Assembly: GCA_022376515.1 (NCBI GenBank)
Contig: WTXI01000090.1
Span: 62,001 to 126,000, forward strand
Length of the DNA: 64,000 nt
Direction of reading: 5' to 3'
From: Lactifluus volemus
Taxonomy: Eukaryota; Basidiomycota; Agaricomycetes; Russulales; Russulaceae
The position numbers were made by a program, and so were the translations under genes. Position 1 is the first letter of the stretch, and each line of letters starts with the position of its first letter. The notes under the pieces were generated by a model. It worked only from the letters and a program-made list of their open reading frames with translations, was not told the origin of the DNA and did not search any database. This document shows, piece by piece, positions 18,260 through 29,255 of this stretch.

Positions 18260-18900
18260 TACTATATATGGTATTTCAACCTGCCACAGCGCCTGTCTCG
18301 AACCGTTCCTGTAGCCCATAATTTCTGCGGCATCCCTTGTCTGCTGGATCATCCACCTTACCTCCCCTCCCTTTCCTCCTCTCCCCAATCAGCTGAGTTC
18401 ACGTGAAATCATGCTTCATGGTGCACGTTGCTTGCTACGTCTCCCGTGCCATATGTTATGAAACATTGGATTGCATGTCCCAGGGCTGTGCTGTGCCCCT
18501 TCTCACACACGTCTTATCATTCCGTAGACTATCTCAGCATCCTCTGCCTCGTTTGCCTGCAACAGTGTTTACCAACTCTGTGATATACATACTCCAGACT
18601 GACTGAATCTTCACACTCGTGCACCTGGAGTGAGCCATTGGGTGACAGTTGACCTGAGCATGGTGGGCAATCTTCTTCATGGTCTGATTCTGGGACTGGT
18701 CTGAGCTGACGATGCTGGTGCATAGATGTCGATAGTGGTGAATACGCTGATGTTCCTCGAGTGTTGATGGAGGTGGTGGAGGACGCGTGGCCATGAGGCC
18801 ACCTGCTGGAGTCAGGGAAACTGGGATGCTTCCTGCAGACTGGGATGTGGTCGTGCCAGCTGCTGGGTGGTGTGGAGGCATGGGAATTCCACCGTGCACA
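18260..18900. other. Left inner part of giant hAT, no gene recognised
   Basis: After the subterminal repeats there is a pyrimidine-rich patch near 18350-18390. A minus-strand open frame of low complexity (Pro/Ser/His-rich, 18534-19007) does not match a family I know. It could be the downstream continuation of the Argonaute relic or other captured DNA. Confidence 0.4.
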
Positions 18901-18959
18901 TGTTCTTGTGGGCATGGCGTGGACCAACTCAGAGGAGCTGCCGAGACAAGTGAACCAGG

Positions 18960-19750
18960 TGAACAACGAGAACACGGACCGAGTCTGCACCAGCTGACAG
19001 AGGTCATTTGGCCTGAGATGCCTCTGTTCCTCGATTTTGCCCTGTCTGTTCCACGTTTTCTACTCCCATGGCAAGACAGAGTCTAGAGTCTGGGATACAC
19101 AGTTGAATTTAAACATGGGACCCTTGAACGTCAACGCCTCCATGCCGTCGTGCATGACGAGGACCTTCCAATTCATCACCCGGGCGCCCTGATAGAACCT
19201 GATGTCCAAGATATTCCAACTGCCATTAGCCACGTGCAGTTGTCCCTTGCCGTACGTCACCGACGGCACCAGAAGCTCGTGACCGGGAACGACAATCATC
19301 TGGTTGGTGACCTGGATACCGAAGGCATTGAGCACCAGTGTGGTTGGTTGTACTGGAAGGTCTGCTTGCTAGCGGAGTTGATGACGACGGGTTGGATGGT
19401 CAATATAAGTTTGTTTGTATCCCAAGTACCGTGTCGATACTTTGACTTTTCCCATAAATTCCCGAGGGATGGCATCATACGAGGCGGCAGAAAAGGCACA
19501 AATCGCGTCGGAGAGTTTCCCAGGTTCGTGGAACGTGAACTTGCACCTGTTGATGTTGACCAGGAGTAGCTTTTTGCCCAGCCGGACTGAAGAGTAGAAA
19601 CCCATGAGAGCCCATATACGTGGACCGATACATATCTTCTCTTCATCATCGAAAAAGTAGCGATTCTTTCTGAACTGGAAGCCCGACTGTGTTGCTGGCG
19701 TTGGACGACAAGGTTGAGAGCGTTGATGAGAGGGTCGACATTGGCCACGT
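18960..19750 (-). pseudogene. Argonaute gene fragment (N and linker regions, PAZ missing)
   Basis: Minus-strand pieces match fungal Argonaute, the small-RNA-guided silencing protein. From 19750 downward: DPLINALNLVVQRQ (N domain); a frame change; RYFFDDEEKICIGPRIWALM and GFYSSVRLGKKLLLVNINRC (N/L1); FHEPGKLSDAICAF; KVKVSTRYLGYKQ; then after only about 15 codons AFGIQVTNQMIVVPG, SWNILDIRFYQGARV and WKVLVMHDG, which belong after the PAZ domain (L2). The PAZ coding region of about 100-120 residues is thus absent, and MID and PIWI are not present. Frameshifts and stops make it non-coding. Captured cargo of the giant hAT. Confidence 0.82.
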
Positions 19751-19759
19751 CGCCTGATA

Positions 19760-20780
19760 GGTACCTGAAGATGGGTTACATCATCCCCAGATCTTTTGCG
19801 GGATCTTTATCACTCCAGCCGTTCCTGTGCTCACGCGCTGTTGACACTGGCCCAATCTCCGACCAGGCTCTCCAAACATAATCACATCCAGTTGCGGCAT
19901 GGCATACCCACACGGAACTGCGTGCAGCCATAATCATACCTAGTTGCAGCTATTTGAATTGGCTTTGAGACGAGCCAAAGCTGCATGACCTGGATTGGGC
20001 TTTAGTCTGGTAGTAGCATCAGAAAAAGTGACAGCCGGATATATGGAAATACATGACATCGTAATAGTTACAAGTCCGGATTTGCTAAGTATTGAAGACT
20101 ACAGTATATGCAGCCAAGAGTAGATTGAAAAAAAAGTCTCACACCACAATATATGAGATGGGGTCACACTGTATCTGACAAGAAGGTCTTGTTATCTGCC
20201 CTGCACTGGGCCAAGGGAATTGCAGTCACAATACAATGTGATACAGGACTTGCCGGTGACATTGGCATAGGGACAACAGAAATGTGGTCTCAATGTGATG
20301 CACAAACTAAATTTCATCATGAATACAAGTAATGTGATACAGAATACTTTGGACTATGTCCTCTACATAGGACTACATTCAAAGGCATAGCATGTAGTAC
20401 TCATTGTCTGCGACCAAGTCTCGAGTCTGAGACTCCGCCGACTCGGAGCTTGCCTGCCAGTGCTGGGATGGCCCGGGTCACCCAAGCTTGCTCACTACGA
20501 GCTTCACACTTGGCCAACATCATTCTCTTTCATCTACTAGTATGTAGTGTCTCTTGTCACAGTCTGGAAGCTTGTAGTTTGTTTTTGAAAGTGATTCATT
20601 CTCTGTCTTAACTCATAACTCAAGGGGAAGACCGCACGCGCTGGACCTACACGGGCCCAAGCCACCAGACTAGTACTTTTCACTTTCTCCACTCCGGGCC
20701 GCCGGCCGTTCTAGCTCCCTTGAAACTTCACGCTCTCTTGCCCTCTTTCCCATGGCGCACCTCCCCACCCAAGCCACTTA
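19760..20780. other. Giant hAT interior, no gene recognised
   Basis: About 1 kb without convincing frames. It includes short AT-rich patches around 20040-20140 and several ACAATGTGATACAG-like near-repeats at 20230-20345. Nothing could be assigned. Confidence 0.4.
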
Positions 20781-20821
20781 GCCACTACCGATGAGGACAC
20801 GTTGCCTCTATTTCAACTACC

Positions 20822-21320
20822 ATGCTCACCACCGAAACCTCTTTTGCGTCCGCGATGGAGTTCTCGTACTCCGGCACTCTTCTTCCACCACGGCCATCCG
20901 CCTCCAACATCCCTCTCCCAAGCTCGATGTCTGTGTCACCTCCTGCACCATCACTACTTCCCGCACGCAGGAGCGTGATATCGCTCTCCGAAGCACTCTT
21001 TTGATGAGTCATCCGGGTCGTCCGAAGTATCAGCTACGAGTACAAACACTGCAAGGCGCGCGGGATGGTGCACGGGCTCGTAGCTGCCCCGCAAGATGAC
21101 GTGGATGCTGTTGTACATTGGAATCAGAGCATATATTAGCGCATATAGGTTGCTTTCGGGCTGCCTTACCCTCTGGTGCGTCGACGGAGCCCTCGAACTG
21201 TGTGATGGTGATACGTCTGACTTAGAACGGGTGGCCAAAGATGCTGAGACCAAAAGTGCGGCAGCCCTCAATGCTGCTGTTGAGCGGAGACCCTCTCTAC
21301 CATTATCCACAGTTAGAGTC
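20822..21320 (+). pseudogene. Captured unknown coding fragment
   Basis: A plus-strand frame opens with an ATG at 20822 (MLTTETSFASAMEFSYSG, then Pro/Ser-rich with SVSPPAPSLLPARRS). A one-base shift later it reads DESSGSSEVSATSTNT. Further on, SGCLTLWCVDGALELCDGD and DLERVAKDAETKSAAALNAAVE look protein-like. A pyrimidine-rich leader precedes the ATG, as in a fungal promoter. I do not recognise the family. Frame changes and its position in the element suggest a captured 5' gene piece. Confidence 0.4.
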
Positions 21321-22150
21321 AGTCCCTTCTATGTTCTCCATTTATCCCTTGCAACTCAGCATCATTACAGCCTTCACGAGAGGACTCTGCCAGCAATGCT
21401 TCCCCCCCGTCAACTCCCCTACAGCATGTCAAACTTGGTTCAAGTTCCTGTCCTCCCACACCGGGCTCGCATCAGCCGGCCTTTCCCATGCACTACATCC
21501 GAAGCAGCCAATCCAGACAGGAGGAGGAGAGGGGGGGGGGGGGGGGGGGCGAAGGGCTTCGGGTTCGTGTCCGTCAGAGTCAGGTGAGGCTTCGCTCTTT
21601 AACGAACGGCTTGTCGAAGAGTAGACTTTCGGGCCTTCGTTCTTCGTCGTCCTTGTTGACATCATCACCACCCAACAGCGCCTCTGTACCTGGAGGCACG
21701 GCTGATTCGCTTTTTGGCCTATGCTTGCGCTGACGTTTACGAGCGTGCTTGCCCATTACTTGTCACAGAGTGTCGAGTCGAGCATGGATTTTTCGAACCC
21801 GGCCCGCGTTGTTCCGTCCCAAGTCGATGTTCCGGTCTTTCCCGCTGTGAATCGTATCTTTATCTTGATCTCCACAACAATTTTATGACTGGTTTGCGCT
21901 GATAGATGGCTCAGTGGCGCATAGCCAGGAGGCACACTTGCGACAGGCTTGTCGGCCGCATCGATCAGGTCGATACAGAAGTTGCGAGTACGTTGGATAG
22001 GCAGAAAAGCGTGGAGGAGGGCGGTAAAAGTCTGCAAGACGCAAGTCAAAAGTTCGTTGGATGAGCGGGTGCGTATTGCCTTCCTCACACATCTTTCGGA
22101 CGCATAGAGGAGCTTGATATTTGTGTCGTCATTTTACAAGATCAACTGGT
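21321..22150. other. Giant hAT interior with a G19 tract; no gene recognised
   Basis: Contains an uninterrupted run of 19 G at 21531-21549 after a purine-rich lead-in. Open frames across 21400-22100 look like shadows. A short frame at 21960-22080 (DTEVASTLDRQKSVEEGGKS) could be a coiled-coil remnant belonging to the I/LWEQ gene that follows. Confidence 0.4.
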
Positions 22151-22203
22151 GGAGTTGCAAATAGCTATGCTACACACTCGAACTCGTCGACCGCAAACAA
22201 CGT

Positions 22204-22690
22204 ATGAGCGTCGCGATGTGCAATAACAGCGAAGTTTGCGGTGCGCTCACGAAGCTATCCGAATCGGTCGAGGCGATCATCCCCAAGGGCAAGTCTCTCG
22301 CTAACGCCAACGGGGACATTGGCGATCTCGTCGAACAAGAAATGGTCGGCGCCACAAGGGCGATCGAGGCTGCGACGCAACGCCTTCAACAGTTCATGGC
22401 GCGTCCGCACGACTCGACGCACTTCTCCACCATCGATCTGCAAGTCCACAACTCGACCCTAGCCGCCGCTCTGGCGATCACCAACGCGATCGCGCGTCTG
22501 ATCAAAGCGGGGACCGACTCGCAGCAAGATATCGTCGTGCAGGGCAAGGATGCCAACTCGACCCAACAATTTTACAAGCGAAACAATCGGTGGACCGAGG
22601 GGATGACCTTGGGATACTTTCAGGAACTGAGAATGCGATGCGCCTGCTCAATCACCCTGGTGAGTCGCCCGTTCTCCAGACGTTCTTAAT
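22204..22690 (+). pseudogene. I/LWEQ (talin/Sla2-type actin-binding) fragment
   Basis: The frame contains ALTKLSESVEAIIPKG, GATRAIEAATQRLQQFM, AAALAITNAIARLIKAGTDS, QQDIVVQG and STQQFYKRNNRWTEG. These are signature blocks of the C-terminal I/LWEQ (THATCH) actin-binding domain of the endocytic adaptor Sla2/End4/HIP1R. In intact genes the domain continues for about another 100 residues after RWTEG. Here the frame degrades into unrelated sequence from about 22600. The large N-terminal ANTH part is not present. It is cargo of the giant hAT and not expected to give a working protein. Confidence 0.82.
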
Positions 22691-23189
22691 AATCAAATCT
22701 GTCTGTTCCAAGCTTCATCAACCGTTGCCTAATACGTGTTCTCCTTTGTCAGCGGTGTGGGTAGTGCCATCTCCCTAATCATCCTGCAGACAAAGAGCTC
22801 AAGTGGGAGGAGGAACACCATGTAAGTGCAAATTGTTCTCGACATGAGGTTTCTGTTTGTGGATCCTAGGCATGCTGTGGATGCCCCACCTTCCTTAATG
22901 AGATGAATTATTTGTTCTGCAATTATATCATGATGTCTGGCCTGAAACATGCTTATTTTGAGATGTAACACAAAACTGTACTAGCAAATTGTTGTACATG
23001 GCAGTACATGAGTCAAGCTCAATACATTCCCATACAGTAGAGATTCACAATGTACTCAAGTATATTCTAATAAATGGTAATACATGGTCTGCATCAACTA
23101 CATTTCAATGTCAGCCGTTTCACAATGCATTCTGTTGCAGGACTGGTAAGACATACAACAAATGTGGTATTATATATCATAATACATAA
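22691..23189. other. Giant hAT interior, no gene recognised
   Basis: AT-rich DNA with several GTACATG/AATACAT-like short repeats between 22990 and 23180. Nothing assignable. Confidence 0.45.
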
Positions 23190-24838
23190 TTATATAGTGG
23201 GCCATCTTTTTTTCTGATGTAACCAGTAGCACGGCGTCAGCGCGTTGGGGACCCAAGCCCCATGTCTTAGAAAGGTAAGCTTTCGCACTTGAGATATTGA
23301 ACATCTTGCCACCAATTGCACGTGACACGAGACTAGTGGAATGCTTTCTGAGATTGCCGGAGTGACAAGATGCAAGGGAAGCACCAAGTTCCTCGAGCAG
23401 CAGCTCCTCGCCCCTGTCAGGCGCAGATGAGAATTCATTAGCCCTGAACGTCGCCTATAGTCTCATTTTGAAGGGTCGACTGCCGTTACAGAGATCCCTT
23501 ATAAATTGGACCTCGCTGAGTTGCTTTTTTAACTTTCGAGAGACAATCGCAGCAAGGATGTTGACAGCATGGATCGGAGTGTCTTTGATGGTAACAGCAG
23601 AACCAGTGGCAGCTGGAGTCGCTTCCAGACCATGATGGTCGGGTCGCCCCTGTGTCGACATTATTGGGGTTGGGGCTACACATCTCGTCGTTCGAAAGGA
23701 TGTTGTGGAACTTGAGAAGGCGGTCAGGAGGGTACTGAAAGGAAGGTTGGATGGCGTGGTCAGGATACATCCAGGCGGTTAGGGTCTTGACGGGGATCTC
23801 AGTGCCAATTTCAATGGCGTTCCCAATGAAGAGAATGAGAAGGGGAGGAAGAACGATGTGACCGATAATATGTTTCTTCAGGTCCTCCCAGTCTCTTTTA
23901 ATGTCGGCGAGGAACTGCTTGAGCTGTGCGACCGCTCTCTCCGCCTTTTCCAACTGGTGCTGGACGTCTTCCCATTCCGCCTGAGCCTCCTCCGGGTCTT
24001 CCATCTTTCCAGCAAGCTCCAAGCGACCCTTGAAATGGCTGATAACCTGGGTGTCCCCGATCTCCTTCTCATAGTCCTTGATACGAGCGTCGGAGCCATT
24101 TGTACCCAATAACAAAACATTCCTGCGGGGTCCGGAGCTGTTGTACTCGTAATGCTCGTTCTCCTCATCGACACAGAAAAGAATGTGTTTGGCTGTGAGT
24201 AGGAAGTTCGGCTTGGAAGAGACAGTGAAGAAAAACGTGGCAGTTCCCTGAATGAAGGTGTCTTTTTGGCACAGATGGTGATACTGAGGTAGCAACTGCG
24301 ACTGGCACGCTTGGCAGTGGAAAGGCGCTGGAGGGGCAGTTTCACTGGCTGCATCTGGTACAGATGTTGCCTCAAGCTCACCTTCGAACTGGTAATAGAT
24401 CTCCTTCTGATGCTTTGAAACACAGAATATTCGACAAACAATGCTAGTTGAGTCATCCTTCGCCTCGTATTTGGTCTTGAGGGTGCGTACAGCCGTGGGC
24501 AGATGGGGTGCAACAGATGACCCATCCGAGCTGATCAGACAGTGTGCCGAGATCAGTCGAGATAGGGTCTGTGCAAAAGGAGGAGGATGCGGAGGAGGTC
24601 TATGTACCACAAATACACCCAATGGAGAGATAGAAACGAGGTGGGCTGGACGAAGCCTTTCGAGCGCATATCCCCGAATGCAGCACGGGACATAATTACA
24701 AGGGCGATCTGCGCAAACTGGGTAACGAAAATAAGGCCTTTCGGATGAATGAGAGTGTGTTGAAGGGTGCGGACGTTTATATCAGCGAATAACGGGAGAC
24801 TCTTGATGTTGCCATCCCAATCTGTCGTCTCATGGGTT
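23190..24838 (-). pseudogene. Fatty acid synthase fragment, copy B (MPT-ACP, rearranged)
   Basis: Second, more damaged copy of part of the fungal type I FAS. From 24838 downward: a malonyl/palmitoyl-transferase start (SLPLFADINVRTLQH, FVTQFAQIALVIMSRAAFGD, MRSKGFVQP), a deletion of most of the MPT domain, then its end ([13 protein letters not shown]). Next come a linker ending ETAPPAP, the foreign insert described separately, and the ACP start (VTIKDTPIHAVNILAAIVS, RKLKKQLSEVQFIRDLCNG). A stop at 23455 follows, then decayed ACP sequence (GEELLLEELGASLA, YLSKTWGLGPQRADAVLLV in another frame) to about 23215. It is joined head-to-tail to copy A directly after HEIATSGTT. Non-functional. Confidence 0.85.
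23624..24287 (-). pseudogene. Protease-like/coiled-coil gene fragment inserted in FAS copy B
   Basis: Within FAS copy B about 660 bp of unrelated coding DNA interrupts the ACP linker. The target sequence continues on either side as in copy A. The insert reads FFFTVSSKPNFLLTAKHILF, CVDEENEHYEYN, RNVLLLGTNGSDARIKDYEK, a charged coiled coil (EEAQAEWEDVQHQLEKAERA), IIGHIVLPPLLILFIGNAIEI and GTEIPVKTLTAWMYP. This order resembles a hypothetical family common in Agaricomycetes with a trypsin-like fold (TAKH..LF resembling the His motif). The family assignment is from memory and tentative. The fragment is partial. Confidence 0.6.
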
Positions 24839-27800
24839 GTACCAGAGGTGGCGATCTCATGGAGAACATCCAGGTAGACACCTGTCAGATTAGAGCTGTA
24901 CTCCCACTCGGACTCGGTACTGATGCGACGCTTGAGATGGAACAGGGGAATCTTGTCAGCAGACACCGAGGCGATGGCTGAAATCTGACGCCGCACGAAC
25001 TGGGATGATGAACGACGGCTACGGGGGACACCGGGGCGCGGGTGGTTATCAGGTGCCTTGCGCAGCGAACGGATGACATCATCATAAAGGGCCTTGATAG
25101 GGTTCTTCTGCTCCTCGCTGATTTCTGGTTGAGACTTGACGACGTCATCCTGGATCTTCTGAATGTTAATTGAACCAGACATCTGTTCGGCACTGGCCAT
25201 CTCCTCCACATACGCCTCTAGTTTGCGTACGTTCTCCTGGTTGACTTCAGAGTAGACGATATCACCCTTCTCAGTGATCTCGGTGCGAGGCGCGGTGGGG
25301 AATGTGACTAAAGAAGCGTATGAGAAATGCGTATATGGGCCTGATAGGAAATCCTCACCATCCTTATACAGCGGCGGCTGGCCAACTACACCATGGCAAC
25401 TGTCGAGGAGTTCTTGACCAAGCTTCTTTGCAGTTGCATATGTCTCACCCTTTGAGGGGTCACATCGATTGACCATAAACTCCATAAATTTAATGAGATC
25501 GGGGTCTGCGCGATTCATTATGGCGATACAATGGTCAGTGATCTCACAGTCGACGGTAGTGAGACGGCCGAAGAGAGAATCGTAGAACATGAGGAGAGCG
25601 TCTTGACGAACCCAGTTCCACGAGGAGTCGAAGTGACGAACCTTCAACGCATCAGAGACGGGCTGGACACCGTCAATGTAGGCACCATCACCGTGCTCAC
25701 GCGCAATATTGTCGAGTCGAGCTTGAAGCTGTGTGGAAGTAGCCTTCTCTTTGTCGTGCAGAATCTCGCCTTGGCGGGGTCATTCTTCAAGTAGCGAGAG
25801 TAAAGGTTAATTTGCTGGTGCGTGAATTCATACTGCTCAGCTTGGAACTTGAGGAATTCCTGGCTGTTCATCACAGCACGTCCAGAAGGGCCTCCGGCAC
25901 CACTGCCGGAACCACCAGTAGAAAGAGTGATGCCTACAAGCTGATGAGCATAGACTTGTGCAGCGGCATCGAGCCAAGCTTTACCCTCGGCCTCTGAGCC
26001 CAGGCGCATGGCGGGCTCCATGATGGTAGCAATCAGTAGCACAGCGTTGGCGCGTTGGGGACCCAAGCCCCATGTCTTAGAAAGGTGAGCTGTCGCACTT
26101 GAGATGTTGAAACCACTGGGCATCTTGCCACCAATTGCACGGGATACGAGACTAGTGGAATACTTCCCGAGATTGCCGGAGTGACCAGGAGCAAGGGAAG
26201 CGCCAAGTTCCTCGAGCGGCAGCTCCTCGCCCGTATCAGGTGCAGATGAAAACTCGCCCTGAAGGTCGCCCATAATCTCATTTTGAAGAGTCAGCTTGGC
26301 GTTAGAGAGATTCCTTATAGACTTGGAGAGAGGGAACTCGCTGAGTTGCTTCTTTAACTTTTGAGAGACAATCGCAGCAAGAATGTCGACAGCACGGATC
26401 GGAGTGTCTCGATGGTAACAGCAGGACCGACGACAGCTGGAGTAGCGGTAGCAACTGCGACTGGCACACTTGGTAGTGGCGTGGGCGCCGGAGGTGCAGT
26501 TTCACAGGCTGCATCTGGTACAGATGTTACCTCAAGCTCATCTTCGAACCGATAATAGATATCCTTCTGCTGCTTTGAAGCACAGAATAATCAACGGACA
26601 ACGCTAGTGGAGTCATCCTTCGCCTCGTATTTGGCCTTGAGGGTGCGTACAGCCGTACCAGTGAGAGTTGGGGATGGGCTAACCTCGATGAAGCGTTCAA
26701 ACCTGTACTGTCCGAAGAATAGATCTTGGGTTTCGATCCAGTGCACGGGAGAAGCAAACTGGTAAGATACCAGCTCGACTAGCAGAACCTAGGTGAGCTT
26801 CTGCCGTTGCTCGGGAGCATCCCAGCGTTCTTCATCCCAGTTGCATGAACTTTCGAGAGCCGTGGAGATGATGTGCGGTTATAAATGAGTTCGGCATAGG
26901 CTTTGTTGACGGCGAAGGGCGATGCGATTAAGTTAGGGATATAGACGCATTCGAGAAGCGACGGGTCCCGGAGAGTGGATAGTACTTTCTTCGATAGGTC
27001 TGAAGGGTCACTTAGATTGAGCGAGAGCGAAAAGGAAAAGTACACTCACATGCACGGAAGAGCATGATGCCAGACCAGAAGTAACGGGAGTGGAAAGGAA
27101 CACCAATGCCTGCGAGAGGGATAGTGGCGAGACCGCGTTCAAGCACAATATAACCTTCGGTCTTTAACTTTTCGAGGGCATGGTCGTAGCAGTTGTTGAC
27201 GATGTCCTTCAACATATCCTTGACTTTAGCGAGGCCAAATTTCTCAGTCAGCGGGACTGTGATTGTGAACGTAATGAATGACCAGAAATCTAAGGATACA
27301 TGCCTTAGTGATATCGACCTTCTGTACCTTGAAGCGATTGAGGACGTTCGTCAAAGTTTGGAATGCGACAAGCTCGCCAGCACTGACATATTGTTGGCTC
27401 TGGTATCGATCAGTAGCTATATAGCAACATAAAAATGGTGACGCACCTCGACTTTGAAATTCACGATCTCCAATAGGCAGTCTCTGGCATTGGAGATAGT
27501 ATCGACGACCCCGCGGAGGGCTGCATCATCGAACGTCTGGCTAACACGACTGGGAATGATGGCACACATGGCATAGTTCGAGGAGCTCAGCTCGTCATGT
27601 TCGACAGCATGCTGCATGGTCAGACCACGGTAAAAGACCACATCGACGAGAGGGGAACCGGGCAAGATATCAGTAACCGAAGCGAGAGCAGAGAACTCAC
27701 CCAGTGAGTGGCCAGCAAAAGCGGCATCAAGCTTTCGAGCGCCTATCCTCGAACGCAGCACACGACATAATGACAAGGGCAATCTGCGCAATCTGGGTAG

Positions 27801-29255
27801 CGAAAAGGAGACTTTTGGATGAGTGAAGGTGTGTTGAAGGGTGCGGACGTGTATATCAGCGAACCATGGGAGGCTCCTGACGTTGTCATCCAAATGTCAT
27901 CTCCATATATCGCTCACGGACGATTTCTACAATAGAACATCCATAGGCAGAGATTAAGTGTGCGTATACAGCTCCATACCCAAACCCTGCTCCTGCGAAC
28001 CTTGGCCGGTAAATGAATCGACAGTGGGCGGCTGCGCGACCTCAGTAGTTCCCTCAAGAACCTTCTCAACATAAAAAACATAGGATTGATCTCCTAACAT
28101 GTATGTTGTTCGCATGGTACCATGACTCCCGTCATGCCCGGATACGAACGAGTAGGCTGAGAAACTTGATCAGGTAACTTGATCGCGTTTGGGTCGAGGT
28201 CTGGAGGCTGTGGGTGATCAGTAAGACCCTGTTTCTGTTCGTTTCGTCCTGGGACAAGCCGTGCTTCGGCGCAACTGGACATGAATAGACCTGACGGATT
28301 ACGATTCGCGATTGCTGCTGAGGAACAACTCCGGTATCTTCTGAACGTCGCCCCGCACTCCGCTCCGGGTTGGCGGCACATGCCTTTATGCGATTTTGTG
28401 ATTTCATAGGGAAAACCATGACGTGGTAACGAAGGTAGAACAGTGACCGGCACCGTTGACAACGAACGGTTGCCTGAGTGGAACACCATGGATCGTGGGC
28501 TGCAAGCGTTGTGCGCAAGGTCTTGACGAGCACCCAGTCTGACTTGATTGGAGTGCGAGGGGACCAAGTCAAAGACGAGGATGAAGCGGGGACGACGGTA
28601 AGAGCGGCAGTGACCGTCTCGGAGATCCGCGTATCTGTATAAGAGAAGGGAATCAGGGACAGAAGGAAGTCTCCATCATCCTCCATCAAGGAATTTGTGT
28701 ACTCACTTGTGCACGCGATCTAGGATGCCCAAGGCCACGACAGTCTCCACGTAGCGCAGAGCGCTGGAGAACATGCCGTGAGTGATCGTACCCGGCAATG
28801 ATGCGTACAAGGAAAAGTAGGGATTCGTGTGAATGGGGTTAAAGTCCTCCCAGACCTTTGAATAGGGTTTGTTGGTGGTTGGTGCACGGTAGACGGAAGG
28901 ATTTGCGCTTTAAGTAAGATGATATTCGGTAGGAAGGGGATCGGTGCCGACTTGTCTGATTCATGCCGTTGAAGGTAGGTCGTGACGGGATTGACATGGC
29001 ATTCATCGCGCTCGAAGTCAATGTAAGCTACCTTGACTGAGCGACCAACATGTCACCTGCGACGGCGACTGAGTGGTAGCTCACTGTGTAAATTCGGTGC
29101 GAAGGCAGAGATGAGACGGGTTCCAGTTTGGTCTTGTCGACCCACTCGAACCAATCCCTGGACAGCAGAACACCGACATCCGCATCAGAGGCGAGCTCAG
29201 CTATGTAATCAGGCTCGTCAACGATCTCGAAGGTGTTTTTGTAGTCTGTGAAGCG
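24839..29255 (-). pseudogene. Fatty acid synthase fragment, copy A (DH-MPT-ACP-KR start)
   Basis: Minus-strand relic of a fungal type I FAS in normal domain order. Dehydratase N part (RFTDYKNTFEIVDEPDY, SRDWFEWVDKTKLEP, 29028-29267). MaoC dehydratase ([39 protein letters not shown], near 28700-28850). MPT ([17 protein letters not shown] near 28010; AFAGHSLGEFSALASV; VPFHSRYFWSGIMLFRA). ACP (LSKSIRNL to GEELPLEELG near 26230-26340). Post-ACP region (GGKMPSGFN, YSRYLKNDPAKA) and KR-preceding part (FDSSWNWVRQDALLMFYD, TAPRTEITEKGDIVYSEV, SSNLTGVYLDVLHEIATSG). Introns remain, e.g. inside YKD/VTFPTAPR near 25300-25360. Frameshifts are frequent, and the ACP serine motif GGKST is replaced by NAKLT. 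Not functional; cut on the right by the nested hAT. Confidence 0.88.
29248..29255 (+). repeat. 8-bp target-site duplication, left (nested hAT)
   Basis: GTGAAGCG, identical to 32573-32580 on the other side of the nested element. Confidence 0.95.

Noticed and set aside
23190..29255. A functional, specialised fatty acid synthase or polyketide gene cluster
   Set aside because: Domains are partial and repeated, frames shift many times, and the ACP serine is missing.
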